A stretch of 64,000 nt of DNA from Halomonas sp. S3-1-1 (GCF_023757625.1 NZ_JALGBZ010000002.1:186001-250000), one strand, 5' to 3'. Shown: positions 38,160 to 48,242, numbered from the stretch's first letter. Translations and numbers: made by a program. Notes: generated by a model from the letters alone, not told the origin.

Positions 38160-38179
38160 AACATTCAGCATTGAATGTT
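38160..38179. promoter_or_regulatory. 20-bp palindrome upstream of the membrane-protein gene
   Basis: AACATTCA-GCAT-TGAATGTT, perfect 8-bp arms, placed 34-53 bases before the ATG on the minus strand, where a repressor or activator could act. The regulator is not identified. Confidence 0.5.
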
Positions 38180-38271
38180 CATTATATCGTCACTTCGCTG
38201 TGCTCGCACTCAGATAATGCCCGAGGCGCTCGTACTCGGAAAGCCTATAAAGCCGCCAGGGCGGCCTTGAA

Positions 38272-39159
38272 TCAGCGTTTAGGCATTCCGGTATCGATAT
38301 GCGCCGCCAAGTAGTCGACCAGCTGGCGAATCTTGGGGGAAAGATGGCGGTGGCGCGGATAGACCGCCCACACCGCGGTATCGTGGTGCTGAAACGGCTC
38401 TAACACCGCGACCAGCTCGCCGCTTTCCAGGTAAGGCGCCACGTAGTAATCAGGAAGCTGCGCAAGCCCCAGGCCCTTGAGCGCGGCGTCCAGAAGTGCC
38501 GGGCCGGAGTTGCCGCTCCACCGCCCCTCCAGGCGTACCTCGCGGCGCTGGCCGTTGACCTCGAACAGCCAAAACGGGCGCGAGCCCAGCAGGCACGGGT
38601 GCTGGCTCAGCTCCGAGAGCGTATGCGGGCGCGGCGCCTGGCGGAAATAGTCGCTGGAGCCCACGATGTATTCGCGGCGTTCGCACAGGCGCTTGGCGAT
38701 CAGGCTGGAATCCTTGAGCACGCCCATGCGAATGGCGATATCGAATCCTTCGTCGATCAACTCCACCGCCCGGTTGGTGAAGTGCATGTGCACTTCGAGC
38801 TCCGGGTGCTGGCACTGAAAGTCGTTGACCAGCGGGGCGACATAGCGCTCGCCGAATGTCGTGGCCGCGGTGAGCTTTAAAAGCCCGCTGGGTTTGGCCT
38901 GGAGCTTGTTGATCATCTGCTCGGCGTCGCGCAGTCCATCGAACAGGTGGCGACAGTGCTCTACGTAGAGCGAGCCGGCGTCGGTCAGGCGAATCTGGCG
39001 CGTGGTGCGATACAAAAGCTGCACGCCGAGCTGGTTTTCGAGCTGGCTGACCAGCCGGCTGGTGTGCGATGTCGATACTTTTAGATGGCGCGCCGCCGCA
39101 GAAAAGGTGCCCAGCCGCACCACCTCGATGAACGCTTCGATACGATCCCAGCGCTGCAT
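38272..39159 (-). CDS. LysR-family transcriptional regulator, probably of the adhC-fghA genes
   Basis: 295 residues from ATG 39159 (AAGGAG upstream). N-terminal winged HTH with FIEVVRLGTFSAAARHLKVS and LVSQLENQLGVQLLYRTTRQ, then a substrate-binding domain (LKLTAATTFGERYVAP, IAIRMGVLKDSSLIAKRL, ALLDAALKGLGLAQLPDYYV). Divergent from adhC with a 24-bp hairpin-like palindrome between them, the normal layout for a LysR protein controlling its neighbour. In many gammaproteobacteria a LysR gene takes this place opposite the formaldehyde-detoxification genes. Inducer not proven. Confidence 0.88.
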   Translation of the reverse strand: MQRWDRIEAFIEVVRLGTFSAAARHLKVSTSHTSRLVSQLENQLGVQLLYRTTRQIRLTDAGSLYVEHCRHLFDGLRDAEQMINKLQAKPSGLLKLTAATTFGERYVAPLVNDFQCQHPELEVHMHFTNRAVELIDEGFDIAIRMGVLKDSSLIAKRLCERREYIVGSSDYFRQAPRPHTLSELSQHPCLLGSRPFWLFEVNGQRREVRLEGRWSGNSGPALLDAALKGLGLAQLPDYYVAPYLESGELVAVLEPFQHHDTAVWAVYPRHRHLSPKIRQLVDYLAAHIDTGMPKR

Positions 39160-39176
39160 GACACTCCTTAAAAGCC

Positions 39177-39200
39177 GATTGTTGCTGACGAGCAACAATC
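39177..39200. promoter_or_regulatory. Palindrome between LysR gene and adhC
   Basis: GATTGTTGCT-GACG-AGCAACAATC, perfect 10-bp arms, 18 bases from the LysR start and 94 from adhC. Likely LysR binding site for autoregulation and activation. Confidence 0.55.
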
Positions 39201-39206
39201 TTGTGA

Positions 39207-40403
<1,197 letters not shown>

Positions 40404-40443
40404 GCGACCTGCGTGTATTAACGCTATAGTCAAAAGAGAGAAT

Positions 40444-40473
40444 AAAACGCGGTGGGCCCTCCCGCCGCGTTTT
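40444..40473 (+). terminator. Hairpin between adhC and fghA
   Basis: AAAACGCGG-TGGG-CCCT-CCCG-CCGCGTTTT: 13-bp stem (one G-T pair), loop CCCT, ending in TTTT. It ends 20 bases before fghA and probably reduces readthrough from adhC. Confidence 0.7.
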
Positions 40474-40492
40474 CATCTTTAGGAGCTTACTC

Positions 40493-41347
40493 ATGAGCAT
40501 GAGCGAAACCCTGGAACTCGTGTCGGCCAACAGAAGCTTTGGCGGCTGGCACAAGCGCTACCGCCACTACTCCCGGGCGCTGGACTGCAATATGGTCTTC
40601 GCCGTTTACCTGCCGCCACAGGCCGAAAACGAGCGCGTGCCGCTGGTTTGGTGGCTCTCCGGACTCACCTGTAACGACGAAAACTTCATGCAGAAAGCCG
40701 GCGCTCACCGCGTGGCCGCCGAGCTCGGCATCGCTATCGTCTGTCCGGACACAAGCCCACGGGAAACCGATCTGCCCGGCGAGCACGAAAGCTTCGATTT
40801 CGGCTCCGGCGCCGGCTTCTACGTCAACGCCACCCAGGCGCCCTGGAAAAGCCACTATCGCATGTACGACTACGTGGTCGAGGAGCTTCCATCGGTGGTG
40901 CGCCAGCACTTCCCGGTCAACGGGCGCGAGTCTATCAGCGGCCACTCCATGGGCGGCCACGGCGCGCTGATTCTGGCGCTGCGCCACCCTGGTCGCTTTA
41001 GCTCGGTCTCGGCGTTCTCGCCGGTGGTGAACCCGATGAACTGCCCCTGGGGCAAGAAAGCGTTCACGAATTACCTTGGCGAGGATGAATCGAGCTGGCG
41101 CCAGTACGACGCCTGCGAGCTGGTAGCCAACGGCGCCTCGCGCCAGCGCCTGTTCATCGACCAGGGCGATGCCGACCAGTTTTTGGAAGAGCAGCTCATG
41201 CCCGAGCGTCTGGAGGAGGTGTGCGAAGAGCACGATCACCCGCTAACGCTTCGCCGTCAGCCAGGCTATGATCACAGCTACTTTTTCATCGCCTCGTTCA
41301 TCGAAGATCATTTGCGCTATCATGCGCAGCATCTCATGAAACGCTAA
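40493..41347 (+). CDS. fghA: S-formylglutathione hydrolase
   Basis: Second step of glutathione-dependent formaldehyde oxidation: releases formate and glutathione. 284 residues, esterase D family alpha/beta hydrolase. Nucleophile Ser in SGHSMGGHGALI, Asp in DQGDADQFL and His in GYDHSYFFI. TAGGAG stands seven bases before ATG 40493. mtgA begins 10 bases after its stop. Confidence 0.95.
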   Translation: MSMSETLELVSANRSFGGWHKRYRHYSRALDCNMVFAVYLPPQAENERVPLVWWLSGLTCNDENFMQKAGAHRVAAELGIAIVCPDTSPRETDLPGEHESFDFGSGAGFYVNATQAPWKSHYRMYDYVVEELPSVVRQHFPVNGRESISGHSMGGHGALILALRHPGRFSSVSAFSPVVNPMNCPWGKKAFTNYLGEDESSWRQYDACELVANGASRQRLFIDQGDADQFLEEQLMPERLEEVCEEHDHPLTLRRQPGYDHSYFFIASFIEDHLRYHAQHLMKR

Positions 41348-41357
41348 GGATGCTGTA

Positions 41358-42074
41358 ATGCTCAATCGCGCGCTGCGCCGCTGGCTTAAACGACTCTGGC
41401 GTATCCTCTGGCGTGGCGCGCTGGCCTTCGTGGTGCTCTCGGTCGCGCTGGTGCTACTGTTCAAGGTGGTGCCGCCGCCGGGGTCGATGGTCATGGTCGA
41501 GCGCAAGATTCAGAGCATCATCGCCGGCGAGCCGATCACCATCACCCGCCAGTGGCGAAGCTTCGACGAGCTCTCGAGCAACGCCAAGCTCGCCGTCCTT
41601 GCCGCGGAGGATCAGCGCTTTCCCGAGCACCGCGGCTTCGATTTTGTCGAACTCAAGCGCGCTTGGCAGGCAAGCCAGGACGGCTCGCGCCTGCGCGGGG
41701 CGAGCACCTTGAGCCAGCAAACCGCCAAGAACGTGTTTCTCTGGAGCGGCCGAAGCTGGCTGCGCAAGGGGCTCGAGGCCTGGTTTACGCTGTTGATCGA
41801 AACCTTTTGGAGCAAGACCCGCATTCTCGAGGTGTACCTGAACGTGGCCGAGTGGGATACCGGCGTCTTCGGCCTCGAAGCCGCGGCGGATCACTACTTT
41901 GGCGCCTCGGGCAGCGCGATGACCGAGCGCCAGGCGAGCCTGTTGGCGGCGATTTTGCCCGACCCGCGTAACAGAAGCGCCGCTCGTCCGGATGCCCAGG
42001 TCGAGCGGCGCAGCCAGTGGATTCGCCGGCAGATGCGAAACCTGGGCGGGGTCGGCTACCTGGAACGGCTTTGA
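41358..42074 (+). CDS. mtgA: Monofunctional biosynthetic peptidoglycan transglycosylase
   Basis: GT51 glycosyltransferase that polymerises lipid II without a transpeptidase domain. 238 residues: one N-terminal membrane anchor (about 18-38), catalytic Glu in AAEDQRFPEHRGFD, then GASTLSQQTAKNVFL and the EVYLNVAEWDTGVFG motif. Last 19 bases overlap the 3' end of the convergent EamA gene. Confidence 0.95.
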   Translation: MLNRALRRWLKRLWRILWRGALAFVVLSVALVLLFKVVPPPGSMVMVERKIQSIIAGEPITITRQWRSFDELSSNAKLAVLAAEDQRFPEHRGFDFVELKRAWQASQDGSRLRGASTLSQQTAKNVFLWSGRSWLRKGLEAWFTLLIETFWSKTRILEVYLNVAEWDTGVFGLEAAADHYFGASGSAMTERQASLLAAILPDPRNRSAARPDAQVERRSQWIRRQMRNLGGVGYLERL

Positions 42075-42997
42075 TCCGGCGGCGAGCGCCGGATCACCAG
42101 CATCACCCCGACAATGGCCACGGCCATACCCACCAGGCCCAATAGCGGCAGCCGCTCATCGAACAGCCACCACGCCTGTAGCGCCGTGACCGGCGGCACC
42201 AGATAGAAAAGGCTCGCCACTTTCGACGCTTCGCCCTGCCGTATCAGCGCCATCAGCAGCAGAATGGCGGCGATCGACAGCACCAGTACCAGCCAGCCAA
42301 GAGTCAATAGAAACGTCGGCGCCAGCGTCACCTCGCGGGTTTCGAGCAAAAGCGCCCCACCCCCCAGCAGCGCCCCGGCCGCTAAATACTGAATCACCGT
42401 GCCGGAAAGAAGCGCCATCTGCGTACAGAAGCGTTTTTGGTAGAGCGTGCCCAGCGAAATGCCCAGCAGGGCGACGAGCACACACGCCAGCGCATCAAAA
42501 CCGAAACCATCAAAAAGTTGCCGACCGAACTCCAGCTTGCTACCCAGTACCAGTGCGATGCCGGCAAGCCCCAGTGAAAGCCCCACCCATTGCAAGCGCG
42601 TGAGACGCTCGCCTAAAAAAGGGCCGGCCAGAAGCGCCGTCAACAGCGGCTGAAGCCCCACCAGCAGCGCGGCAAGCCCCGACGGCATGCCCAGATAAAT
42701 GCCGTAAAACACGCCGCCCAGATACGCACCGTGCACCAGACATCCCGAAACGCCGATGTGCGCCCAAAGCGCCGGCGCGTGCGGCCAGGGCGCTTTCATG
42801 AAGAAGGCCAGCGGTACCAGCAGCAACAGCGTCAGTACGAAGCGAATGAATAAAAAGGTGAACGGCTCGGCGTAGGGCAGGCCGAATTTGGCGCCAATGA
42901 AGCCCGTGCTCCAAAGCAGTACGAACACAAGCGGCATGGCCGTAAGGCCTGCATGCGTTATTCGCGCGCGGGGCGTGGCATCGGTCGAGAAGCGCAT
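42056..42997 (-). CDS. EamA/DMT-superfamily transporter
   Basis: 313 residues with ten hydrophobic segments in two EamA repeats: first near 20-150 (VLLWSTGFIGAKFGLPYAEP, LVGLQPLLTALLAGP with the family Pro), second near 160-300 (LLGISLGTLYQKR, LVPPVTALQAWWLFDERLP). Such proteins are mostly metabolite exporters; the substrate is not predictable. Stands alone on the minus strand; its promoter region 42998-43127 is shared with the DUF4168 gene. Confidence 0.88.
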   Translation of the reverse strand: MRFSTDATPRARITHAGLTAMPLVFVLLWSTGFIGAKFGLPYAEPFTFLFIRFVLTLLLLVPLAFFMKAPWPHAPALWAHIGVSGCLVHGAYLGGVFYGIYLGMPSGLAALLVGLQPLLTALLAGPFLGERLTRLQWVGLSLGLAGIALVLGSKLEFGRQLFDGFGFDALACVLVALLGISLGTLYQKRFCTQMALLSGTVIQYLAAGALLGGGALLLETREVTLAPTFLLTLGWLVLVLSIAAILLLMALIRQGEASKVASLFYLVPPVTALQAWWLFDERLPLLGLVGMAVAIVGVMLVIRRSPPDQSRSR

Positions 42998-43127
42998 GGC
43001 TCACCTTTAAGAATGGGTTTTTCATTTGTTAACTTATTGTTACTTATAATTACACTAAAAATTGAACCTGTTGGAGCGTGCTGCGTCTGAGTCACCACAC
43101 ACATAACGCGCATAGAGGTTTCTTATC

Positions 43128-43520
43128 ATGCAACGATTGACTGCCTTGTTTTCAGCTGCACTTCTTGCAACCGGTTTGATGGCAGGTACTGCCCAAGCCC
43201 AGCAGGAACAAGAGCCAGCGCAGGATTCCGTGGCCACCCAACAAGCCGCCCCGACGCAGGACTTCTCTGACGAGCAGCTACAGCAGTTCGCCGATGCTTC
43301 TCAAGAAATCGCCGTGATCTCGCAAGAGTACACACAGCGTCTGCAGGAAGCAGAAGACGAGTCCGCTCAACAGGAAGTTCGCGCTGAAGCCAACGAGCGC
43401 ATGATCGAAGTGGTCGAAGGCAGCGGTCTGGACGTCGACACGTTCAACGCGATCGGCCAGTCCATCCAGCAGGATCCGGAAATGATGCAGCGCGTTCAAG
43501 AGATGGCCAGCCAGTCCTGA
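43128..43520 (+). CDS. DUF4168 domain protein, exported
   Basis: 130 residues with a Sec signal peptide to about residue 24 (LMAGTAQAQ). The mature part is Gln/Glu-rich and helical and belongs to DUF4168: FSDEQLQQFADASQEIAVI and the conserved end FNAIGQSIQQDPEMMQRVQ. Function unknown; likely periplasmic. GAGG lies nine bases before ATG 43128. Single gene with its own terminator. Confidence 0.85.
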   Translation: MQRLTALFSAALLATGLMAGTAQAQQEQEPAQDSVATQQAAPTQDFSDEQLQQFADASQEIAVISQEYTQRLQEAEDESAQQEVRAEANERMIEVVEGSGLDVDTFNAIGQSIQQDPEMMQRVQEMASQS

Positions 43521-43594
43521 TGGGACTGACGCCAAGCCCCGACCGGTTAAGTGTCGGGCGCGCTCCTTAAGGCGTCAAGCAGGTTATCAACTCT

Positions 43595-43625
43595 AAAAGC
43601 CCGGCGTTTTTCGCCGGGCTTTTTT
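43595..43625 (+). terminator. Terminator after the DUF4168 gene
   Basis: AGCCCGGCG (43598-43606), loop TTTTT, CGCCGGGCT (43612-43620), then five T. Flanking AAA/TTT extends the stem. Confidence 0.9.
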
Positions 43626-43703
43626 GTGCGCGCTGCTTTACCGCCCAAGGATATGCCGCCAAACTTGGTGCCAAACGGGCGAGCGCTTCACCGAGGAGTC
43701 ATT

Positions 43704-45605
43704 ATGGATGTGGAACTGTGGGAAATACGCCAGCATATGGGGCAGTTTCCCCCCTTCGATGGGCTGTCTGACGAGCTTTTGGACGCGATCGCTGAAAGCG
43801 TCGAGATACGCTACTTCAAGACCGGCACCGAGGTCCTGAAACTCAACGAAGTGCTCGACGAGCTTTGCTATATCCGAAGCGGCGCGGTCGAGGTCTATCG
43901 ACGCCGAGGCGAGCTTTACAATCGCTTGGGGGAAGGCGATATCTTCGGCCATTTCAGTCTGATGCGTAATCATCGCGTACGCTTTCCCGCTACCGCCATC
44001 GAAGACACCCTGATGTACTTCATCCCAAAGGACATTTTTCAGCGCCTTTGTGAGGAGGACGAGGATTTCGCCGACTTCGTCGAGCTCGAGCGCCCGCGCC
44101 TTGAAAGCGTCGCGCAGCAGCAGAAGAAATCCAACGACATGATGGTCACCCGGATTCGCAAGCTGGTCACGCGCTATCCGGTCATGGTGGAGTCGACCAT
44201 CAGTGTTCAGGACGCAGCGATCCAGGTCGGCCAAGCCCAGGCCTCGGCGGTACTGGTGATCAACGAGGGCAGCGACAACCCGCGCTACAGCTTCAAGGAC
44301 AGCGAGGGCAAGACTTGGCAGATGTGCGGTATCCTCACCGACAGCGATTTCCGCAACCGGGTAGTGGCCAAGGGGCTATCGCCGCAAACCTCGGTGGGCG
44401 ACGTGATTTCCGATCATCTGATCACGGTGCAGTCCGACGCCTCGGTATATGAGGCGATGCTGATCATGCTGCGCAGCAACGTCCACCATCTGCCAGTGCT
44501 CTACCGCCAGCGCCCGGTCGGCGTGGTGCATCTCTCCGATATCATCCGCTACGAAACTCACAGCGGGCTTTATCTGGTGAGCAATATCTTCAATCAGGCA
44601 AGCGTTCAGGGGTTGGCGCGACTTGCATCAGACGTGCGAGCCGCCTTTGTGCGCATGCTTCAGGAGGGCGCCAACTCGGTCATGGTCGGAAGCGCGCTGT
44701 CGACCATCGGGCGCAGCTTCACCCGGCGGCTTCTGGAGCTTGGCGAGCAGGAACTCGGCCCGCCGCCGGTGCCGTACTGCTTCATGGTCAACGGCTCCAT
44801 GGCGCGCAACGAGCAGGGCATCGTCACCGACCAGGATAACGCTCTGATTCTTTCGGACCGTTTCGACCCGGAGCAGCACGACGAGTACTTCAAGGCGTTG
44901 GCCAGGATCGTTAGCGACGGGCTGGATGCCTGCGGCTACCCCTACTGCAAGGGCGATATCATGGCGACCAACCGTCAGTGGCGCCAGCCGCTGCACGTCT
45001 GGAAGGGCTATTTCGAGGAGTGGATCGCCAACCCGACGCCGGAGAAGCTGCTTCACAGCTCGATCTTTTTCGATCTGGACAGCATCTACGGCGAGGATCA
45101 CTACGTGGAAACGCTGCAGGACTTGATCGCCCAGCGCGCGCCCCAAGCCCCGCGCTTTCTTGCCGCCATGGCGCGAAACGCGCTCAACCGCACGCCGCCG
45201 CTGGGGTTTTTCCGCACCATCGTCATGGAGAAGGACGGCAAGCACAACAACTCCATCAACCTCAAGCGCCGCGGCACCGCGCCGATGGTGGATCTGATTC
45301 GCGTCCACGCCCTGGCCTGCGGCTCCAAGGCACAAAACAGCTTTCAGCGCTTGAACGATATCGACAACACCCAGCTGCTCGCCTCGGGCGTGAGCGACAA
45401 GCTGAGCTACGCGCTCGAATTTCTGCACATGTCCCGGCTTCGTCACCAGATGATCGACCTTCAGGAGGAGCGCGAGCCGGACAACAACATCGAGCCGGAA
45501 AACGTCGACGACAGCGAGCGCCACACCCTCAAGGACGCCTTCCAGGTGCTGAGCAACGCGCAGAAGTTCTTGAAATTCCGCTACCCCATCCCGGCCCAGC
45601 GCTAA
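43704..45605 (+). CDS. cNMP-binding, CBS-pair and DUF294 nucleotidyltransferase-like protein
   Basis: 633 residues from ATG 43704 (GAGGAG five bases upstream). N-terminal cyclic-nucleotide-binding domain at about 10-130 (FKTGTEVLKLNEVLDELCYI, LGEGDIFGHFSLM), a CBS pair at about 160-290 (ILTDSDFRNRVV, VHLSDIIRY), then a GlnD-type nucleotidyltransferase domain with NGSMARNEQG and Asp376/Asp378 in TDQDNALI, then the DUF294 C-terminal domain. Soluble, probably cytoplasmic. The acidic pair suggests real nucleotidyl transfer, but the target is unknown. The exonuclease gene follows after 10 bases, a pairing found in many gammaproteobacteria. Confidence 0.88.
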   Translation: MDVELWEIRQHMGQFPPFDGLSDELLDAIAESVEIRYFKTGTEVLKLNEVLDELCYIRSGAVEVYRRRGELYNRLGEGDIFGHFSLMRNHRVRFPATAIEDTLMYFIPKDIFQRLCEEDEDFADFVELERPRLESVAQQQKKSNDMMVTRIRKLVTRYPVMVESTISVQDAAIQVGQAQASAVLVINEGSDNPRYSFKDSEGKTWQMCGILTDSDFRNRVVAKGLSPQTSVGDVISDHLITVQSDASVYEAMLIMLRSNVHHLPVLYRQRPVGVVHLSDIIRYETHSGLYLVSNIFNQASVQGLARLASDVRAAFVRMLQEGANSVMVGSALSTIGRSFTRRLLELGEQELGPPPVPYCFMVNGSMARNEQGIVTDQDNALILSDRFDPEQHDEYFKALARIVSDGLDACGYPYCKGDIMATNRQWRQPLHVWKGYFEEWIANPTPEKLLHSSIFFDLDSIYGEDHYVETLQDLIAQRAPQAPRFLAAMARNALNRTPPLGFFRTIVMEKDGKHNNSINLKRRGTAPMVDLIRVHALACGSKAQNSFQRLNDIDNTQLLASGVSDKLSYALEFLHMSRLRHQMIDLQEEREPDNNIEPENVDDSERHTLKDAFQVLSNAQKFLKFRYPIPAQR

Positions 45606-45615
45606 GGACGTCACC

Positions 45616-46341
45616 ATGAAAGGAATACGCCCGCGCCAGCGCGTTAATCAGGCCGACTGGAATGGCTACATGAAAAAGCGGGGTGCGGTCGCCCAGGACG
45701 ACATCTTGAAGCGCTTTTTCGACACCGAACTGCCGGGGCCGGATACGCCCATTTCGGAAGTGCCGATGGTAGCGCTGGATATGGAGACTACCGGGCTCGA
45801 CGAGCGCCGCCACGCCATCGTCAGCATTGGCTTGATTCACTTCACCCTCGATCGTATCCCGCTTTCCAGCCGGCGCTACTGGGTGGTCAAGCCGCCCCGG
45901 CCGCTGAGCGAGGAGTCGGTAACGTATCACCACATCACCCACTCGGAAGTGAGCGACGCGCCGGATCTGGATGAGATACTCGAGCCTCTGCTCGACGAGC
46001 TGGCCGGGCGGCTCGTCGTGGTGCACTTTCGCAACATCGAGCGGCCGTTTCTGGACGCCGCGGTGAAGTCACGCCGCGGCGAAGGGGTGCTGTTTCCCAT
46101 GATCGACACCATGTCGCTGGAGGCAAGGCTCCACCGTCAAACGCTCTGGTCGCGGTTTCGCCGCTGGCTGGGCCGTCCGCCGGTCTCCATTCGATTGGAT
46201 GCCAGCCGCCAGCGCTACGGGCTTCCCACCTATCAGGGCCACCACGCGCTGACCGATGCGCTGGCTACCGCCGAACTCTTCCAGGCGCAGGTGGCGCACC
46301 GCTACTCCCGCGATACGCTGCTCAAGACCTTTTGGTGTTAA
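45616..46341 (+). CDS. DEDDh 3'-5' exonuclease (DnaQ-like)
   Basis: 241 residues. Exo I motif VALDMETTGLDERRHAIVSI with Asp55 and Glu57, Exo II in VVVHFRNIERPFLD, Exo III in GHHALTDALATAELF (His and Asp). Related to the PolC/DnaQ exonuclease group but without a polymerase-binding tail. AAGGA stands seven bases before ATG 45616. It is cotranscribed with the DUF294 protein and both end at one terminator. Substrate (DNA, RNA or small nucleotide) not known. Confidence 0.9.
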   Translation: MKGIRPRQRVNQADWNGYMKKRGAVAQDDILKRFFDTELPGPDTPISEVPMVALDMETTGLDERRHAIVSIGLIHFTLDRIPLSSRRYWVVKPPRPLSEESVTYHHITHSEVSDAPDLDEILEPLLDELAGRLVVVHFRNIERPFLDAAVKSRRGEGVLFPMIDTMSLEARLHRQTLWSRFRRWLGRPPVSIRLDASRQRYGLPTYQGHHALTDALATAELFQAQVAHRYSRDTLLKTFWC

Positions 46342-46376
46342 AACCGGCGCAGGCGCCAGTACCTTCAAGCATAAAA

Positions 46377-46404
46377 AAACGGGCAGCCATTTGGCTGCCC
46401 GTTT
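46377..46404. terminator. Terminator after the exonuclease gene
   Basis: CGGGCAGCCA (46380-46389), TT, TGGCTGCCCG (46392-46401), with A-run before and TTTT after; usable on both strands. Confidence 0.9.
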
Positions 46405-46432
46405 TCATACTGCCTACGGTGGATCGATGCTC

Positions 46433-46472
46433 GATCGCACTTTCTTTTAATCGTACTTTCTTTCAATCATAC
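46433..46472. repeat. 16-bp tandem units containing the BCCT stop codon
   Basis: Read on the minus strand: GTATGATTGAAAGAAA (holds the stop TGA), GTACGATTAAAAGAAA, then partial GTGCGATC. The first two differ at 2 of 16 positions, one of which turns the stop TGA into CGA. Confidence 0.75.
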
Positions 46473-48122
46473 GGCCTTGGGTTCGCTCATCAGGCCCTTG
46501 ATGATGGCGTAGCACGACACCAACAGGATAAGCGCGAAGGGCAGGCCGGTAGAGACCGCCATGGTCTGAAGCGCCGTCAGACCACCGCCTAGCAGCAGCG
46601 CGATAGCGATCGCCCCCTCGATGGAGGCCCAAAACACGCGCTGGGGAATCGGCGAGTCGACCTTGCCGCCAGCGGTGATCGAATCGATGACCAGCGAACC
46701 GGAGTCCGACGAGGTCACGAAGAAGACGATGACCAGCACGATGGCGATGAAGGAGGTGATATCCGACAGCGGCAGCTGCTCCAGCATCAGGAAGAGCTGT
46801 AGATCGACGCCGGCTTCGCGTACCGTTTCGATGCCTTGACTGACGTACTGATCGATCGCGGTACCGCCGAAGGTAGTCATCCAGAGCACCGAGACGACCG
46901 AAGGAACGATCAATACCGAAATCAGAAACTCACGCACCGTACGGCCGCGCGACACGCGGGCGATGAACATGCCGACGTACGGAGACCAGGAGATCCACCA
47001 GGCCCAGTAGAAGGCGGTCCAGCCGTGGGTAAAGCCAACGTCTTCACGCCCGAAGGGGTTGGAGAGCGCGGGCAGATTGACCACGTAGTTGAAAAGATTC
47101 TCGAAGAAGCCGGTGGCGATGAACAGCGTCGGTCCTACGGCGATGACGAAGAACAAAAGCGCGGCGGCCAGGGCGATGTTGATCTTGGAGAGCAACTGAA
47201 CGCCCTTGTCGACGCCGGCCACGATCGAGCAGATGGCCACACAGGTAATGCCCACGATCAAAAGAATCATGGTGATATCGCTTTCCGGCGCGCCGAAAAG
47301 ATACGTGAGGCCTGCAGCGGCTTGAGTAGCGCCCAGCCCCAGTGAGGTGGCAAGACCGAAAAGCGTGGCGAACACCGCCAGAATATCGATCAAGTGCCCC
47401 GGCCAGCCCCAGACGCGCTCGCCCAGAATCGGATAGAACACCGAACGCATGGAGAGCGGAAGGCCCTTATTGAAGGCAAAGAGCGCGAGCGACAGCGCAA
47501 CGACGGCATAGATTGCCCACGGGTGCAGGCCCCAGTGGAAGATGGTCGCGGCCATGGCAAGCGCCGTCGCACCCGCTGCGTCACCTTCGGCGCCGGAAAG
47601 CGGTGCGCCGCTGCCGCCCTCGAAGGAGGTGCCAAAGTGGGTTAGCGGCTCGCTGACGCCAAAGAACATTAGGCCAATGCCCATGCCCGCGGCGAACAGC
47701 ATCGAAAACCAGCCCATGTAGGTAAAATCCGGTTTGGCGTTGGCACCGCCAATGCGAATTTTACCTAGTGGCGAGACGATCAGACCAAGACAGAGAATGA
47801 CGAAAATATTGGCGGTAAGAATGAAGAACCACGCCAGATTACCGGTCAAAAAGTTGAAGATGGCGTCGTAAATGAACGAGATGTTGTCCTGTAGCGCCAG
47901 TGTGAGAACGACGAACAGCGTAACGACGATGGAGGAAATGGTGAAGACTTTACCGTGGAGGTCGAGCCTCAAACCCATTTTTTCGGCGGTGAAGTTGTCC
48001 TGACCAATAACGTAATCGGTATCGATGAGGTTCGCTGGCCCGTCTGGGGAGGGAATACCCTCACCGACCGGCTCTTCCTTAGGCTGGTTGGGTTTTTCGT
48101 TTTCCACTCGATCTTTCTCCAT
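46467..48122 (-). CDS. BCCT-family betaine/choline transporter
   Basis: Sodium- or proton-coupled secondary carrier for glycine betaine or related trimethylammonium compounds, 551 residues with twelve membrane helices. Family features: GMGIGLMFFGVSEPLTHF and the Trp-rich substrate region FYWAWWISWSPYVGMFIARV followed by SRGRTVREF. A polar N-terminal tail of about 45 residues has no family sequence. It is the last gene after proX, separated by a terminator-like stem and a palindrome, so it likely has its own promoter. Osmoprotectant specificity (betaine, choline, ectoine) cannot be read from sequence. Confidence 0.93.
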   Translation of the reverse strand: MEKDRVENEKPNQPKEEPVGEGIPSPDGPANLIDTDYVIGQDNFTAEKMGLRLDLHGKVFTISSIVVTLFVVLTLALQDNISFIYDAIFNFLTGNLAWFFILTANIFVILCLGLIVSPLGKIRIGGANAKPDFTYMGWFSMLFAAGMGIGLMFFGVSEPLTHFGTSFEGGSGAPLSGAEGDAAGATALAMAATIFHWGLHPWAIYAVVALSLALFAFNKGLPLSMRSVFYPILGERVWGWPGHLIDILAVFATLFGLATSLGLGATQAAAGLTYLFGAPESDITMILLIVGITCVAICSIVAGVDKGVQLLSKINIALAAALLFFVIAVGPTLFIATGFFENLFNYVVNLPALSNPFGREDVGFTHGWTAFYWAWWISWSPYVGMFIARVSRGRTVREFLISVLIVPSVVSVLWMTTFGGTAIDQYVSQGIETVREAGVDLQLFLMLEQLPLSDITSFIAIVLVIVFFVTSSDSGSLVIDSITAGGKVDSPIPQRVFWASIEGAIAIALLLGGGLTALQTMAVSTGLPFALILLVSCYAIIKGLMSEPKAV

Positions 48123-48226
48123 GTTGAATCGAATTCGCTAGGCGCACGGCCAGAGGGCTGCTCTACAAGACGGGGCCACAGCACTTGCCCGTCAGTTGTA
48201 TAAGAAACAACCCCCATGCACAAACT

Positions 48227-48238
48227 GTTTGTACAAAC
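48227..48238. promoter_or_regulatory. 12-bp palindrome upstream of the BCCT gene
   Basis: GTTTGTACAAAC, perfect palindrome in the 161-bp gap between proX and the BCCT gene, about 105 bases before the BCCT start. Possible operator; the binding protein is unknown. Confidence 0.35.
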
Positions 48239-48242
48239 CTTT

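Noticed and set aside
43020..43060. TTGTTAACTTA-TTGTTACTTA-TAATTACA as an eighth tandem repeat.
   Set aside because: Only two acceptable units in AT-rich promoter DNA, too weak to tell from chance.
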